This document shows, piece by piece, positions 35,778-44,236 of a DNA stretch of 64,000 nucleotides. The DNA is from Atopobiaceae bacterium (lineage in GTDB: Bacteria; Actinomycetota; Coriobacteriia; Coriobacteriales; Atopobiaceae). The translations under genes were made by a program, and so were the position numbers. Position 1 is the stretch's first letter. Each line of letters starts with the position of its first letter. Where the stretch lies: assembly GCA_022482785.1 (NCBI GenBank), contig JAKVON010000004.1, positions 151,341-215,340 on the forward strand. Reading direction: 5' to 3'. The notes below the pieces were generated by a model. That model saw only the letters and a program-made list of their open reading frames with translations. It was not told the origin of the DNA and did no database searches.

Positions 35778-36637
35778 GCCCCGAGGTACCCGCAGCCCGC
35801 GAGGGCGTCATGCGTCGCCTTGGCCACGTCGGGCCGGTTCATGCAGTAGACGTGCAGCCCGTCGACGCCGTTCCCGGCGAGGTCGCAGAGCTGCTCGCAG
35901 GCGTACTCGACGCCCGCGCGACGCTGGTCGTCCGGGTCGTCGCCCACCGCGACGAGCCTCTTGATGACGCGCGAGGGGATGGTGGCCCCACAGGTGAAGG
36001 CCATGCGCTGGATCTGCTTCGTGCTGGTGAAGGGCATGATCCCGCACACGATGGGTATCTTGACGCGGGCCTTGAGGGCGGCCTCGCGGAAGCGGTAGAA
36101 CAGCTCGTTGTCGAAGAAGAGCTGCGAGACGAGAAAGTCCGCCCCGGCGTCCTGCTTCGCCTTGAGCCTCTCCATCGACCTCGTGGGGCTCTCGCACTCG
36201 ACGTGGCCCTCCGGGTAGCAGGCGGCCCCGATGCACAGGCCCGTGCCCTTGAGGTGCGAGATCAGGTCGGAGGCGTAGGAGAAGTCGACGGGCTCGCGGC
36301 CTGGGATGCGGTCGCCGCGGAGCGCGAGGACGTTCTCGATGCCGGCCTGCCGGAACCGGGCGACGTAGCCGTCGACGTCGGAGACGCTCGCGCCGATGCA
36401 GGTGAGGTGCGCGAGCGAGGTGAGCCCGAGGTCGTCCTGGACGCGCCGGGCTATCTCGACGGTGTGCCGCGAGTTTCCCGTCCCGCCGGCAGAGAACGTG
36501 ACCGAGACCCAGTCGGGGTCGTTGCCCTTGAGCTCCGAGACGATCGCGGCCGCCCTGTCGCACGACAGCTCCCCCTTGGGAGGGAAGATCTCGTACGAGA
36601 AGGACTGCTTCCGAGCGAGGATGTCGCTGATCCTCAT
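35774..36637 (-). CDS. metF: methylenetetrahydrofolate reductase
   Basis: A 287-residue flavin enzyme making methyltetrahydrofolate, the methyl donor for MetH. SFSYEIFPPKG gives the catalytic glutamate; VSVTFSAGGTGNSR, HLTCIGAS, ALRGD and DAGADFLVSQLFFD follow in order, as in MetF barrels. It is first in metF-activation-metH. Between it and the upstream gene (36638-36718) lies a GC hairpin, 36657-36678, without a U-tract. Confidence 0.94.
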   Translation of the reverse strand: MRISDILARKQSFSYEIFPPKGELSCDRAAAIVSELKGNDPDWVSVTFSAGGTGNSRHTVEIARRVQDDLGLTSLAHLTCIGASVSDVDGYVARFRQAGIENVLALRGDRIPGREPVDFSYASDLISHLKGTGLCIGAACYPEGHVECESPTRSMERLKAKQDAGADFLVSQLFFDNELFYRFREAALKARVKIPIVCGIMPFTSTKQIQRMAFTCGATIPSRVIKRLVAVGDDPDDQRRAGVEYACEQLCDLAGNGVDGLHVYCMNRPDVAKATHDALAGCGYLGA

Positions 36638-36718
36638 GGTTGCCTGCCTCTCCCTCGCGCGGGCCCGCTGGCCCGCGCCATCGATGACGTCCGCCGTGCC
36701 CCGCGCCGCCCGGGCGGG

Positions 36719-37279
36719 CTAGTAGGGCTCCCCGAGGGGGGCGAGCCGCTTCAGGCACGCCCACATGAGCTGCTTCTCGCGGGGGTCGCCGAGCGCGTCG
36801 GCGAAGCCCCCCAGGTTCATGAGGCGCATCCCCAGCACGTGGGCCACGAAGCCGGGCTCGAGCGCGGCGGCGGGAAGCTCCTCGAGGGAGGCCAGCTCGT
36901 CTGCGAAGGCCTCCCGCACGAGACGGGCGGCCGTCTCGTCGCACGCGATCGCCGTCGTCGGGTCTATGACGGCGAACGCCTTTCTGAGCAGGCCCGGCGA
37001 GAGGGGCGTCTCGCCGTCGTCGGCCAGGGCCGAGAGGGCGCACCAGTCGGTCGGGGCATAGCCGAGCGCGGACAGCGCGGCGCGGAGCGCATCTCCGTCG
37101 ACGCCCCCGAGCAAGGCCGACGCGCAGGCTCGCTCGGTCGCGGAGAGCTCGCCCTTGACGAGGAGGACCGCGGGAAACGCGTTTCCCGCCATCACGACGC
37201 CGGCATCGGCGAGGCCGTCGAGCTCCGCCCTGGCCTTCGCCAGGCAGGCGTCCCGCCGTCCGTGCGTGTCTCTCGCCAT
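36719..37279 (-). CDS. hypothetical protein upstream of metF
   Basis: A 186-residue soluble protein that I do not recognise. GNAFPAVLLVKGELSATERA near residue 30 faintly recalls uracil-DNA-glycosylase-like folds, but the catalytic motifs of that superfamily are not convincing. The rest is helix-rich, including LVREAFADELASLEELPAAAL. The start has GAGGAGGCGGC immediately upstream. It is leftward, 81 bases before metF, and divergent from trxA. Confidence 0.55.
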   Translation of the reverse strand: MARDTHGRRDACLAKARAELDGLADAGVVMAGNAFPAVLLVKGELSATERACASALLGGVDGDALRAALSALGYAPTDWCALSALADDGETPLSPGLLRKAFAVIDPTTAIACDETAARLVREAFADELASLEELPAAALEPGFVAHVLGMRLMNLGGFADALGDPREKQLMWACLKRLAPLGEPY

Positions 37280-37340
37280 GCCGCCTCCTCGTTGGCCCTG
37301 TCGCGATTCTACCGCGCCCCAGGCCAGGCGGCCCCCACAA

Positions 37341-37370
37341 GCGACATTTACGAGAACGATGGGGTATAAG
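37341..37370 (+). promoter_or_regulatory. promoter of trxA
   Basis: GCGACA (37341-37346), 18-base spacer, TATAAG (37365-37370), giving a leader of about 60 bases. Confidence 0.55.
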
Positions 37371-37435
37371 CCCTGCAGGTCAGCAAGGCGCGCGCCGCCT
37401 CGGGGACGCGCGTTCGAAAAGAGGGGAACACCATC

Positions 37436-37756
37436 ATGGCAGCAGGAACCATCACCACCGCCAACTTCGATACCGTCATCAAGGGGAGCGCCACGCCGGT
37501 CCTCGTCGACTTCTGGGCGAGCTGGTGCGGCCCCTGCCGTGCCCTCTCCCCCATCGTCGAGGAGATCGCCGACGAGATGGCCGGCAGGCTCGTCGTCTAC
37601 AAGTGCAACGTCGAGGAGGAGCAGGAGCTCGCCCTGCGCTTCCACGTCATGTCGATCCCCACGCTCATCCTGTTCAAGAACGGCGAGCCGGTCCACACGA
37701 TGGTGGGCGCGGCGCCCAAGGGCAAGCTCGCCAAGGAGCTCGAGGCCAACCTGTAG
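37436..37756 (+). CDS. trxA: thioredoxin
   Basis: A 106-residue disulfide reductant with the active site W-C-G-P-C at about residues 30-34 in VDFWASWCGPCRALSP, and the cis-proline in MSIPTLILF. The length is standard. No reductase gene is nearby. The start has AAGAGGGG upstream. Followed by a strong terminator. Confidence 0.96.
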   Translation: MAAGTITTANFDTVIKGSATPVLVDFWASWCGPCRALSPIVEEIADEMAGRLVVYKCNVEEEQELALRFHVMSIPTLILFKNGEPVHTMVGAAPKGKLAKELEANL

Positions 37757-37781
37757 GGCAGGGCAATCGTAAGGCCTGCGT

Positions 37782-37820
37782 AAGGGCCTCCCCCTCGCAA
37801 CGCGACTGGGGGAGGCCCTT
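37782..37820 (+). terminator. intrinsic terminator after trxA
   Basis: A perfect 13-bp stem (37782-37794 with 37808-37820) followed by CTCTATC, 26 bases after the trxA stop. Confidence 0.75.
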
Positions 37821-37862
37821 CTCTATCATGGAGGGGAACGCCGTCGTGACAAGGGAGGTCGC

Positions 37863-38579
37863 ATGGTCCGCAACGTGGGAAGCCGCATCCTCGGGTCGCT
37901 GAGGCGCAACTGGCGCGTCGCCGTCGTCGCCGTCTGCGTCATGGCCTTCGTCTGGCTGCTCCAGGAGGTCAACGAGGGCGAGATCCTCCGGCTCGACTCG
38001 CTCGCCTACTCGGTGTTCGTCGCCTACCTGAGGAGCGACGCGCTCACCCCCGTCATGGAGAGCCTCTCCAACCTCGCAGACCCCGTGACCCTGCTCGTCA
38101 TGCTCGTCATCGTGGCCGCGTTCGCGCCGGGAAGGCGGCCGGGCATCTGCGCCACCCTCAACCTCGGCCTCGTCATCATCCTGAACCAGCTGATCAAGGG
38201 CATCATCCAGCGGCCGCGTCCCGACGGCTTCCGGCTCGTCGCGGAGTCCGGCTACAGCTTCCCCTCCGGCCACTCCATGGTCGCCATGGCCTTCTTCGGC
38301 CTGCTCGCGTGGCTCGTCTGGCACTACGAGAAGGACCGCGTGCTGCGCGGGACGCTGTGCGCGTTCTTCGCGGTGCTGATCGTGGCGATCGGGGTGAGCC
38401 GCATCTACCTGGGCGTCCACTATGCCTCCGACGTCATCGCCGGCTTCTGCGTCTCGATGGCATGGCTCGCCTTCTACACGAAGGCGATATGCCCCCTGCT
38501 GCTCTCGGAGGAGGGCGACGGCCAAGGGGGCGGGGACGCCCGGCGCGACCCGTCGCGCGACGGCACGGGGCGGGGCTAG
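37863..38579 (+). CDS. PAP2-family membrane phosphatase
   Basis: A 238-residue polytopic phosphatase. All three family motifs are intact: KGIIQRPRP near 116, PSGH near 137, and SRIYLGVHYASD near 179 with the catalytic histidine and aspartate. Likely substrates are undecaprenyl pyrophosphate or phosphatidic acid or phosphatidylglycerol phosphate, on the outer membrane face. A basic Gly/Asp-rich tail follows the last helix. Its 3' end overlaps the convergent phosphoesterase stop by four bases. Confidence 0.9.
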   Translation: MVRNVGSRILGSLRRNWRVAVVAVCVMAFVWLLQEVNEGEILRLDSLAYSVFVAYLRSDALTPVMESLSNLADPVTLLVMLVIVAAFAPGRRPGICATLNLGLVIILNQLIKGIIQRPRPDGFRLVAESGYSFPSGHSMVAMAFFGLLAWLVWHYEKDRVLRGTLCAFFAVLIVAIGVSRIYLGVHYASDVIAGFCVSMAWLAFYTKAICPLLLSEEGDGQGGGDARRDPSRDGTGRG

Positions 38580-39094
38580 TCCCAGAACGCCCAGCGACGC
38601 CTCCCCTTGCCCTCCCCGGGGTCCTTGGGCTCGAGCTCGACGATGACGGCCGACTCCACGTCGCCGTGGTCGCCCACCATGAGCCTCCCGATGGTGGGCC
38701 CCTGCTCCGTCCTGGGGAAGGTGGTCGACCCGGGGTTCATCACCAGGACCCTCCCGTGGCGCGCCTTCTCGACGAAGGGCCGGTGCGTGTGGCCGCAGAT
38801 GGCGACGTCGCATGTGGCAAGGTCTATGCGCTCGCGGTAGTGGCAGACCTGGAAGCGTAGGCCCCACTTCGAGAAGCGCACGAGCTTCTTGACGTCGGGG
38901 CCATAGTCGTAGTTCCAGTCGTTGTTGCCCAGGCACATGCGGAGCGGGGCGATGGCCTTGAGGGTGTTGTAGTCGTCGCGCGAGCAGAGGTCCCCCGCGT
39001 GCACGATCAGCTCGGTGCCGGCCAAGGCCGCCACGAGCTCCTCGGAGAGGTAGCCATGGGTGTCGCTCACCACGTCGATGCGATGCGTCGCCAT
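38576..39094 (-). CDS. YfcE/MJ0936-type metallophosphoesterase
   Basis: A 172-residue calcineurin-like phosphodiesterase. Metal ligands are visible as D-V-V-S-D-T-H-G (8-15), HAGDL, GNNDW and CGHTHRP. These enzymes cleave phosphodiester bonds in vitro; the physiological substrate is usually unknown. It starts 15 bases after the LytTR regulator stop, so it ends the queT-glycosyltransferase-lytS-lytT unit. Confidence 0.9.
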   Translation of the reverse strand: MATHRIDVVSDTHGYLSEELVAALAGTELIVHAGDLCSRDDYNTLKAIAPLRMCLGNNDWNYDYGPDVKKLVRFSKWGLRFQVCHYRERIDLATCDVAICGHTHRPFVEKARHGRVLVMNPGSTTFPRTEQGPTIGRLMVGDHGDVESAVIVELEPKDPGEGKGRRRWAFWD

Positions 39095-39109
39095 GCTCGC
39101 CAGGGCTGC

Positions 39110-39829
39110 CTAGAGACCGAGCGCGCGCTTGAGCTGCACCACGCGCCTGCGCGAGACGGAGATCTTCTTGCCCTCGACGCCGTTGATCCCGAGCTGGAGG
39201 ATGCCGCTCGAGACCACCTCGACGTCCTCGACGTACTCGAGGTTCACGATGTAGCCGCGATGCACGCGGAAGAAGCCGTGCGGGGAGAGCTTGCTCTCGA
39301 GCTGGGCGAGGGAGATCGTCGAGAGGTAGCGGTCGACGTCGGTGTAGATGCAGGAGTAGTCGTCCTTCGCCTCGATGTAGCGAATCTGGTCGATGGGGAC
39401 GAGCACCTTGCGGCCGCTCTTCTCGACCGGGATGCGCTCGACCGAGGAGTGGTTCGTCGAGGAGGGCTTGATGCGCACCTGGATCTTGTCGAGGGCGCGG
39501 TTGAGGCGGTCGGTCTCGACGGGCTTCATCAGGTAGTCGATCGCGTCGACGTCGAAGGCCTCGAGCGCGTACTCGCTGTAGGCGGTCACGAACACCACCG
39601 CAGGCGGGTTCTTGAGCTTGTGGAAGGCCTCCGCGAGCTGCATGCCCGACGTCTTGGGCATCGAGATGTCGAGGAAGATCACGTCGGGGCGACCCTCCAT
39701 GAGCTTCTCGACGGCCTCGCGGGCGCTCGCGCACTCCGTGATGGTATCGACGCGACCGGTCTCCTCGAGCAGATAGCGTAGCTCGGAGCGGGCGGGGGCC
39801 TCGTCATCGACGATCATCGCGTTCAGCAT
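39110..39829 (-). CDS. LytTR-family response regulator
   Basis: A 239-residue regulator. The N-terminal receiver has acidic residues in MIVDDEAP, phospho-acceptor aspartate in VIFLDISMP near 54, T-A-Y near 83 and the lysine in YLMKPVE. A linker leads to the C-terminal LytTR DNA-binding domain (YIEAKDDYSCIYT, FFRVHRGYIVNLEYV). It pairs with the kinase gene 73 bases upstream. Related systems sense pyruvate or control murein turnover; the signal here is not visible. Confidence 0.93.
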   Translation of the reverse strand: MLNAMIVDDEAPARSELRYLLEETGRVDTITECASAREAVEKLMEGRPDVIFLDISMPKTSGMQLAEAFHKLKNPPAVVFVTAYSEYALEAFDVDAIDYLMKPVETDRLNRALDKIQVRIKPSSTNHSSVERIPVEKSGRKVLVPIDQIRYIEAKDDYSCIYTDVDRYLSTISLAQLESKLSPHGFFRVHRGYIVNLEYVEDVEVVSSGILQLGINGVEGKKISVSRRRVVQLKRALGL

Positions 39830-39902
39830 GTCTCTCCCAACAACTTATTCTCCGCCGTTTGGCGACACTCGACGCACAGGAACGTTCTCGCTAACTATAA
39901 TC

Positions 39903-41126
39903 TCACTTTTTCTCATTTACAGCATCCACCAGGTGCAAAGTCACGCAGGTGCCTTCGCCCGGTTTCGAGACGACCTCGACCCCGGAGCCCGGGCCGTAGA
40001 ACCTCTTGATGCGCTCGGTGACGTTGTAGAGCGCGATTCCCGTCCCCTTGTCGGAGGGCACGGGCGCGTCGAGCAGGTGGGAGACGGTCTTCTCGCCCAT
40101 GCCGAGGCCGTCGTCGGCCACGGAGATGAGGATGTCGTCGCCCTCCTCGAGCACGTGGATGTCTATGTGGAGGTTGCCCTCGTCGCGCATCGCGTGGCGG
40201 ACGGAGTTCTCGACGATGGGCTGCACGACGAAGGCCGGCACGATGACGTCCTCGCAGCCCTTGGCGATGTGCTCGCTCCAGATGATGCGCTCCTCGCCGA
40301 AGCGCGCATGCTCGAAGCGCAGGTAGCGCCTCGTCTGCTCGAGCTCCCTCGAGAGGGGGATGAGCGACGTCGAGTTCTCCAGGGTCGCGCGGTAGAACGA
40401 GGCGAACTCGCGGAGCAGCCCGCGCGCCTCGGCGGGCTCCGTCCGCGTGAGGGAGGCGATGGTGTTGAGCGTGTTGAAGAGGAAGTGCGGGTCGATCTGG
40501 GCCTGGAGCGCCTTGAGCTCGGCCCTGGTCGTGAGCTCCGCCTGGCGGTCGAGCTCGTAGACCGAGAGCTGCGTGGAGAGCAGCTCGCCGAGGCCCGAGG
40601 CGATGGCCGCCTGGGTGCGGTCGATGTCGCGGCGGTTGCGGTAGTAGAACTTGATGGTCCCCACCGGCTCCTTGCCGCGCACGCAGAGGGGGACCACGAT
40701 GCCCGCGGGCACCAGGCTCAGCTGACGGGTCGCGCCCTCTCCCGAGAGGCCCTCGGGGGACGGGACCGAGCCGGGGCCGTCCGGGTCGCCCGCGACCACC
40801 GAGGAGAAGGTCTTCATCTCGCCCGAGGCCAGGACCTCGCGGGTGGCGACGGTCTGGATGGGGCTTCCCGCGGGGAAGTCGGCCTCGAGCTCGCCCACGT
40901 AGGCGAGGATGGTCGAGCGGTCGGTCATCGCGACCGCCATGGCCTTGGTCTCAGGGAGGAGCAGCTCGCACACCGCGCGGCAGCTCTCGGGCGACAGGCC
41001 GTTGCTCATGTGCTGGAGGGTGAGGGACGCCGTCCTGAGGGTGCGCTCGGTCTCCTGGCTCTGGAGACGGTCGCTCAGGCCGAACGACCACGCCATCCTG
41101 CCGAGGTTACGTCCGAGGACGCTCAT
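39903..41126 (-). CDS. LytS-type sensor histidine kinase, soluble
   Basis: A 407-residue kinase. There are no membrane helices; a GAF-like sensor region occupies about 40-190 and is followed by a helical linker. The His_kinase motif DPHFLFNTLNTIASL is near 223, and the HATPase domain has VVQPIVENSVRHA and DDGLGMGEKT. The lack of LytS membrane helices suggests a cytoplasmic signal. Its start overlaps the glycosyltransferase stop by four bases (ATGA). Confidence 0.9.
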   Translation of the reverse strand: MSVLGRNLGRMAWSFGLSDRLQSQETERTLRTASLTLQHMSNGLSPESCRAVCELLLPETKAMAVAMTDRSTILAYVGELEADFPAGSPIQTVATREVLASGEMKTFSSVVAGDPDGPGSVPSPEGLSGEGATRQLSLVPAGIVVPLCVRGKEPVGTIKFYYRNRRDIDRTQAAIASGLGELLSTQLSVYELDRQAELTTRAELKALQAQIDPHFLFNTLNTIASLTRTEPAEARGLLREFASFYRATLENSTSLIPLSRELEQTRRYLRFEHARFGEERIIWSEHIAKGCEDVIVPAFVVQPIVENSVRHAMRDEGNLHIDIHVLEEGDDILISVADDGLGMGEKTVSHLLDAPVPSDKGTGIALYNVTERIKRFYGPGSGVEVVSKPGEGTCVTLHLVDAVNEKK

Positions 41127-42343
41127 AGGCGCATCTCCCTCTTGGTTACCTGCCCGCTCCTGAGGATGGCCTCGGCAAGCTGCGCGTTGTCCCACAGGCG
41201 TGCCATCACGACGGGCCAGTAGGTCATGAAGCTCAGGTAGCGCGTCGACATCTCGGCCGCATAGGCGCGGGCCTCCCTGCGCCCGTGCGCCCATATGGAG
41301 AAGTAGGCCTTGTGCTCGGGGCAGCCGATCGCGCGCCAGAGGGAGGTCCAGAAGATGCGGTTGTCGAGGCTCGACGAGATCCACGGGCCCGGGTAGGGCA
41401 TGAGCGACCCGGCCGAGACCTGGCCGGTGCCGATGCTCGCGTTGGAGCGGAGGATCTTGGCGCGCTCGTACTCCCAGCGGAACAGGTCCTGGAGGAAGCG
41501 GGACGGGCGCGAGGAGGTCTTGGGAGGGAGGTGCTGGACGTGCCACTGGTTGTCGAACCACATGTCGAGGCCATACATGCGCAGGTCGAAGAGGTAGTCG
41601 AGGTCTTCGCCGCGCGTGATGTAGGGGTCGAAGGCGATGCGCGTGAAGGCCTCCGCATGCAGGGCCATGCATCCGCCGCAGGCCACGTTCGAGCGCGAGA
41701 TGCGGGTGGACTTGAGTGCCCGCTCCATCCAGCGGTTGAAGTCGCCGGTCTTCGTCCAGTTCGCGTCGTACCAGCGCTTGCGGCGCGTGTCAGCGAAGGG
41801 CGACTTGCGCACGTCGAGGAAGTAGCCGCTCTTCGCGACCACGGGAAGGCCCTGGCGCGTCTGCTGGCCGAGGCCGTAGACCGCCTCGACGAGGAAGTCG
41901 TTCGTGAGGGCGATCTCGTCGTCGTCCATGAAGACGACGACGTCATGCCCGAGGATGGAGGCGACCGCGAGGCCCATGTTGCGGATCGCCCCGTAGCCCA
42001 TGAGCGAGACGGTCTCCGTGCCCATCTCGGGCGCGATCCGGGAGACGACCCGGGAGATGGCCGAGGCCTCCGCCGAGCCGACGACGTCTATCTGGTTCCT
42101 GGGATGACGCAGGCAGATGGTGTTCACGCGCCTGCGGATCGCACGCTCGCAGGCGGGCGGGCACACGAGGAGCACCACGATGCGCACGATGCCCCTCACG
42201 TGGTCGAGCGAGCTCAGGCACCGCTCGAGCTCCGGGACCTCCTGGTCGAGCGGGGTGGTGTGGTCATAGCCGCCCACGTCGACGTCCTCGGACTCGGAGC
42301 GCCGGTCGCTCCAGTACGTGGGGATGACGACGACTGGGTTCAT
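41123..42343 (-). CDS. GT-A type glycosyltransferase-like protein
   Basis: A 406-residue soluble protein beginning MNPVVVIPTYW, the first strand of family 2-type transferases. The metal/nucleotide motif VVFMDDDEIAL lies near 140, and ITRGEDLDYLFDLRMYG near 240 resembles the base-containing region. The C-terminal third has aromatic helices but no clear membrane span. The sugar donor and acceptor are unknown. It overlaps both neighbours by ATGA, tying it to queT and to the LytS kinase. Confidence 0.7.
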   Translation of the reverse strand: MNPVVVIPTYWSDRRSESEDVDVGGYDHTTPLDQEVPELERCLSSLDHVRGIVRIVVLLVCPPACERAIRRRVNTICLRHPRNQIDVVGSAEASAISRVVSRIAPEMGTETVSLMGYGAIRNMGLAVASILGHDVVVFMDDDEIALTNDFLVEAVYGLGQQTRQGLPVVAKSGYFLDVRKSPFADTRRKRWYDANWTKTGDFNRWMERALKSTRISRSNVACGGCMALHAEAFTRIAFDPYITRGEDLDYLFDLRMYGLDMWFDNQWHVQHLPPKTSSRPSRFLQDLFRWEYERAKILRSNASIGTGQVSAGSLMPYPGPWISSSLDNRIFWTSLWRAIGCPEHKAYFSIWAHGRREARAYAAEMSTRYLSFMTYWPVVMARLWDNAQLAEAILRSGQVTKREMRL

Positions 42344-42972
42344 GCACGGGCCTTGTCGTCGGATCCGTCGGACTCGCATCCGAGCTGCCTCGGAAGCGAC
42401 GTCTTTGCGAGCGAGCGCGCGAGCGGCAGGCCGAGCACGTACATGACGAGACCCTCGCCGAGCCCCGTCGAGACGAGGCCGAAGAGGTACATGAGGGGAT
42501 AGGACCCCTCGAGGGAGATCGAGGTGAAGGGGATGGTGTAGAAGCCGAGCCCTGCAAGCATCAGGGGCAGGTAGGCTGGCACGATGAGGGCGTTCGCGAC
42601 GACCGGGCCGAGGAGGGCCAGCCACCTGTTCTTGCGGAAGCGCCAGGTGAACGCCGCCCCGAGAGCCGTGGCGAGCGTGCCGAAGACCACGTCGAGCAGG
42701 CCCAGCGTGCCCGTGCCGCCCAGGACGATGTTCGCCGCGTTCGCGATGACGCATCCCAGGGCGAGCCCCGGGATGGCGTCAGAGGTGAAGAGGGCGAGCA
42801 CGGTGAGGGCCTCCGAGATGCGGAACTGCACCGGACCCCAGGCAAGGCCGCCCAGGAAGAGAATCGTCACGAGGCTCGCGGCGGCGTAGGTGGCCGCTAT
42901 CATGCCGATGCGCGCGATCCTCCGGGCTCCCACGCCCTCGCGTCCGTCCTCGATGGTCCTGTCGTCTCCCAT
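42340..42972 (-). CDS. queT: QueT-type ECF transporter substrate-binding subunit
   Basis: A 210-residue membrane protein with about six helices, matching the QueT family proposed to take up queuosine precursors with an ECF ATPase module. Typical segments are WGPVQFRISEALTVLALF and ANIVLGGTGTLGLLDVVFG. The start at 42972 (MGDDRTIE) has GCGAGG upstream; ATG 43005 would be near-leaderless, since TAGAAT at 43012-43017 puts a start site near 43005. I see no preQ1 riboswitch. First gene of a five-gene leftward unit. Confidence 0.8.
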   Translation of the reverse strand: MGDDRTIEDGREGVGARRIARIGMIAATYAAASLVTILFLGGLAWGPVQFRISEALTVLALFTSDAIPGLALGCVIANAANIVLGGTGTLGLLDVVFGTLATALGAAFTWRFRKNRWLALLGPVVANALIVPAYLPLMLAGLGFYTIPFTSISLEGSYPLMYLFGLVSTGLGEGLVMYVLGLPLARSLAKTSLPRQLGCESDGSDDKARA

Positions 42973-43128
42973 GCCGCCTCGCCCCTTCGTCTTCTTTGCA
43001 TGCACGTTGCCATTCTAGCGCAGGTGGGCCCTGCGACCGGAAGCGCGCCTCGGATGCTTGGGTCGGGTCGCGCGCCGGCAAGGGGTACCATGGACGGAGG
43101 TCCGAGCGTCTGACTCACGGGAGCGAAC

Positions 43129-44130
43129 ATGCCGGCATTGATCAACCACCACCTCTTCGGCGAGCAGGCCGTCCGCGACGTGCCTGCCGGGCTCGTCTCC
43201 TCGGAGGAGGAGCTCATCGCCTTCCTGATCGGCAACCAGGGCCCCGACCCGCTGTTCTTCCGCTGGCGGGCTCCCCTTTCGCGCTGCGCCGAGAGCGTCG
43301 GGGTCGCCCAGGCGCTCCACAACGCCCACCCGACGAGGACCCTCGAGTCCCTCCGCGACGCCACGCGGTTCCTCTCCGACGACGACCGCCGGCTGGGCAT
43401 GGCCTTCGCCCTCGGCTTCCTTGCACACTACCAGCTGGACCGCACGACCCATCCCCTCGTCTACGCCCAGGAGTACCGCATCATCGACATGGCGGACGGC
43501 CTCGACGACGCCGAGGGGCCCGTCCACGCCATCGTCGAGGGGGACCTCGACTCGGCGATGCTGTGGCGCATGCGCCACGCCTCCGTGAGGGACAGCTCCC
43601 CCGCCGGGTGCCTCGTCCACACGGCCCGCATCTCGCAGGCCGCCGGAGCGCTCGTGAGCCAGGCCGTCCTCGCCTCCGCTCACAAGAGGATGGGCCCGGC
43701 CTGGTTCGGGGGATGCCTCGACGACATGCGCGCCTTCTACCTGAGGTGCGAGCCCGCAGGCAGGCCCCTCTCGGTCGCGCTCGGCGCCGTCGAGCGCAGG
43801 TTCCGGCCACACGCGCAGACGCAGGCCATGTCGCACCCCGTCGTCGAGACCGATGCGTGCCCGTGGGCCAACGACGGGCACGAGGCCTGGACGGACCCCT
43901 TCACGGGCGTGGAGTCGACCGCCTCGTTCCAGGACCTCTTCGACGAGGCCCTGGCGGGATGGCCCGACATGGCGCGGAGCTTCTCGGCCGGCGACGAGGT
44001 CGCGGGGATAACGGGTCACGTCGACTTCTCCGGCCGGGACCTCGGGCCGTCCGAGCGCAGCGTGGAGGGCACGATCGAGCTGGCACGGCCCTGGCGCCGC
44101 CTCCGCCCCGAGCCCTCGTCCCAGGAGTAG
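43129..44130 (+). CDS. zinc-dependent phospholipase C-like protein
   Basis: A 333-residue protein of the bacterial Zn-dependent phospholipase C family found across Firmicutes and Coriobacteriia. The N-terminus MPALINHHLFGE and FLIGNQGPDPLFF are typical, as is GFLAHYQLDRTTHPLVY with its His/Asp metal ligands near 103-115. No signal peptide is visible, so it may act inside the cell on phospholipid or a phosphodiester. Monocistronic. Confidence 0.75.
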   Translation: MPALINHHLFGEQAVRDVPAGLVSSEEELIAFLIGNQGPDPLFFRWRAPLSRCAESVGVAQALHNAHPTRTLESLRDATRFLSDDDRRLGMAFALGFLAHYQLDRTTHPLVYAQEYRIIDMADGLDDAEGPVHAIVEGDLDSAMLWRMRHASVRDSSPAGCLVHTARISQAAGALVSQAVLASAHKRMGPAWFGGCLDDMRAFYLRCEPAGRPLSVALGAVERRFRPHAQTQAMSHPVVETDACPWANDGHEAWTDPFTGVESTASFQDLFDEALAGWPDMARSFSAGDEVAGITGHVDFSGRDLGPSERSVEGTIELARPWRRLRPEPSSQE

Positions 44131-44236
44131 CCCCGAAGCCAGGGACTCTCGGACGCGAGGTTGACATCGCCCGCGTGCGGTCTCATCCTCTACACGGACG
44201 TATCACCGCATGCGACGGAAGCCTGGTATCGCGCTC

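Noticed and set aside
36657..36678. Terminator between the hypothetical gene and metF
   Set aside because: The GC hairpin has no U-tract and lies in a likely operon gap.
42973..43060. preQ1 riboswitch before queT
   Set aside because: No preQ1 aptamer consensus, and the predicted mRNA leader is too short.
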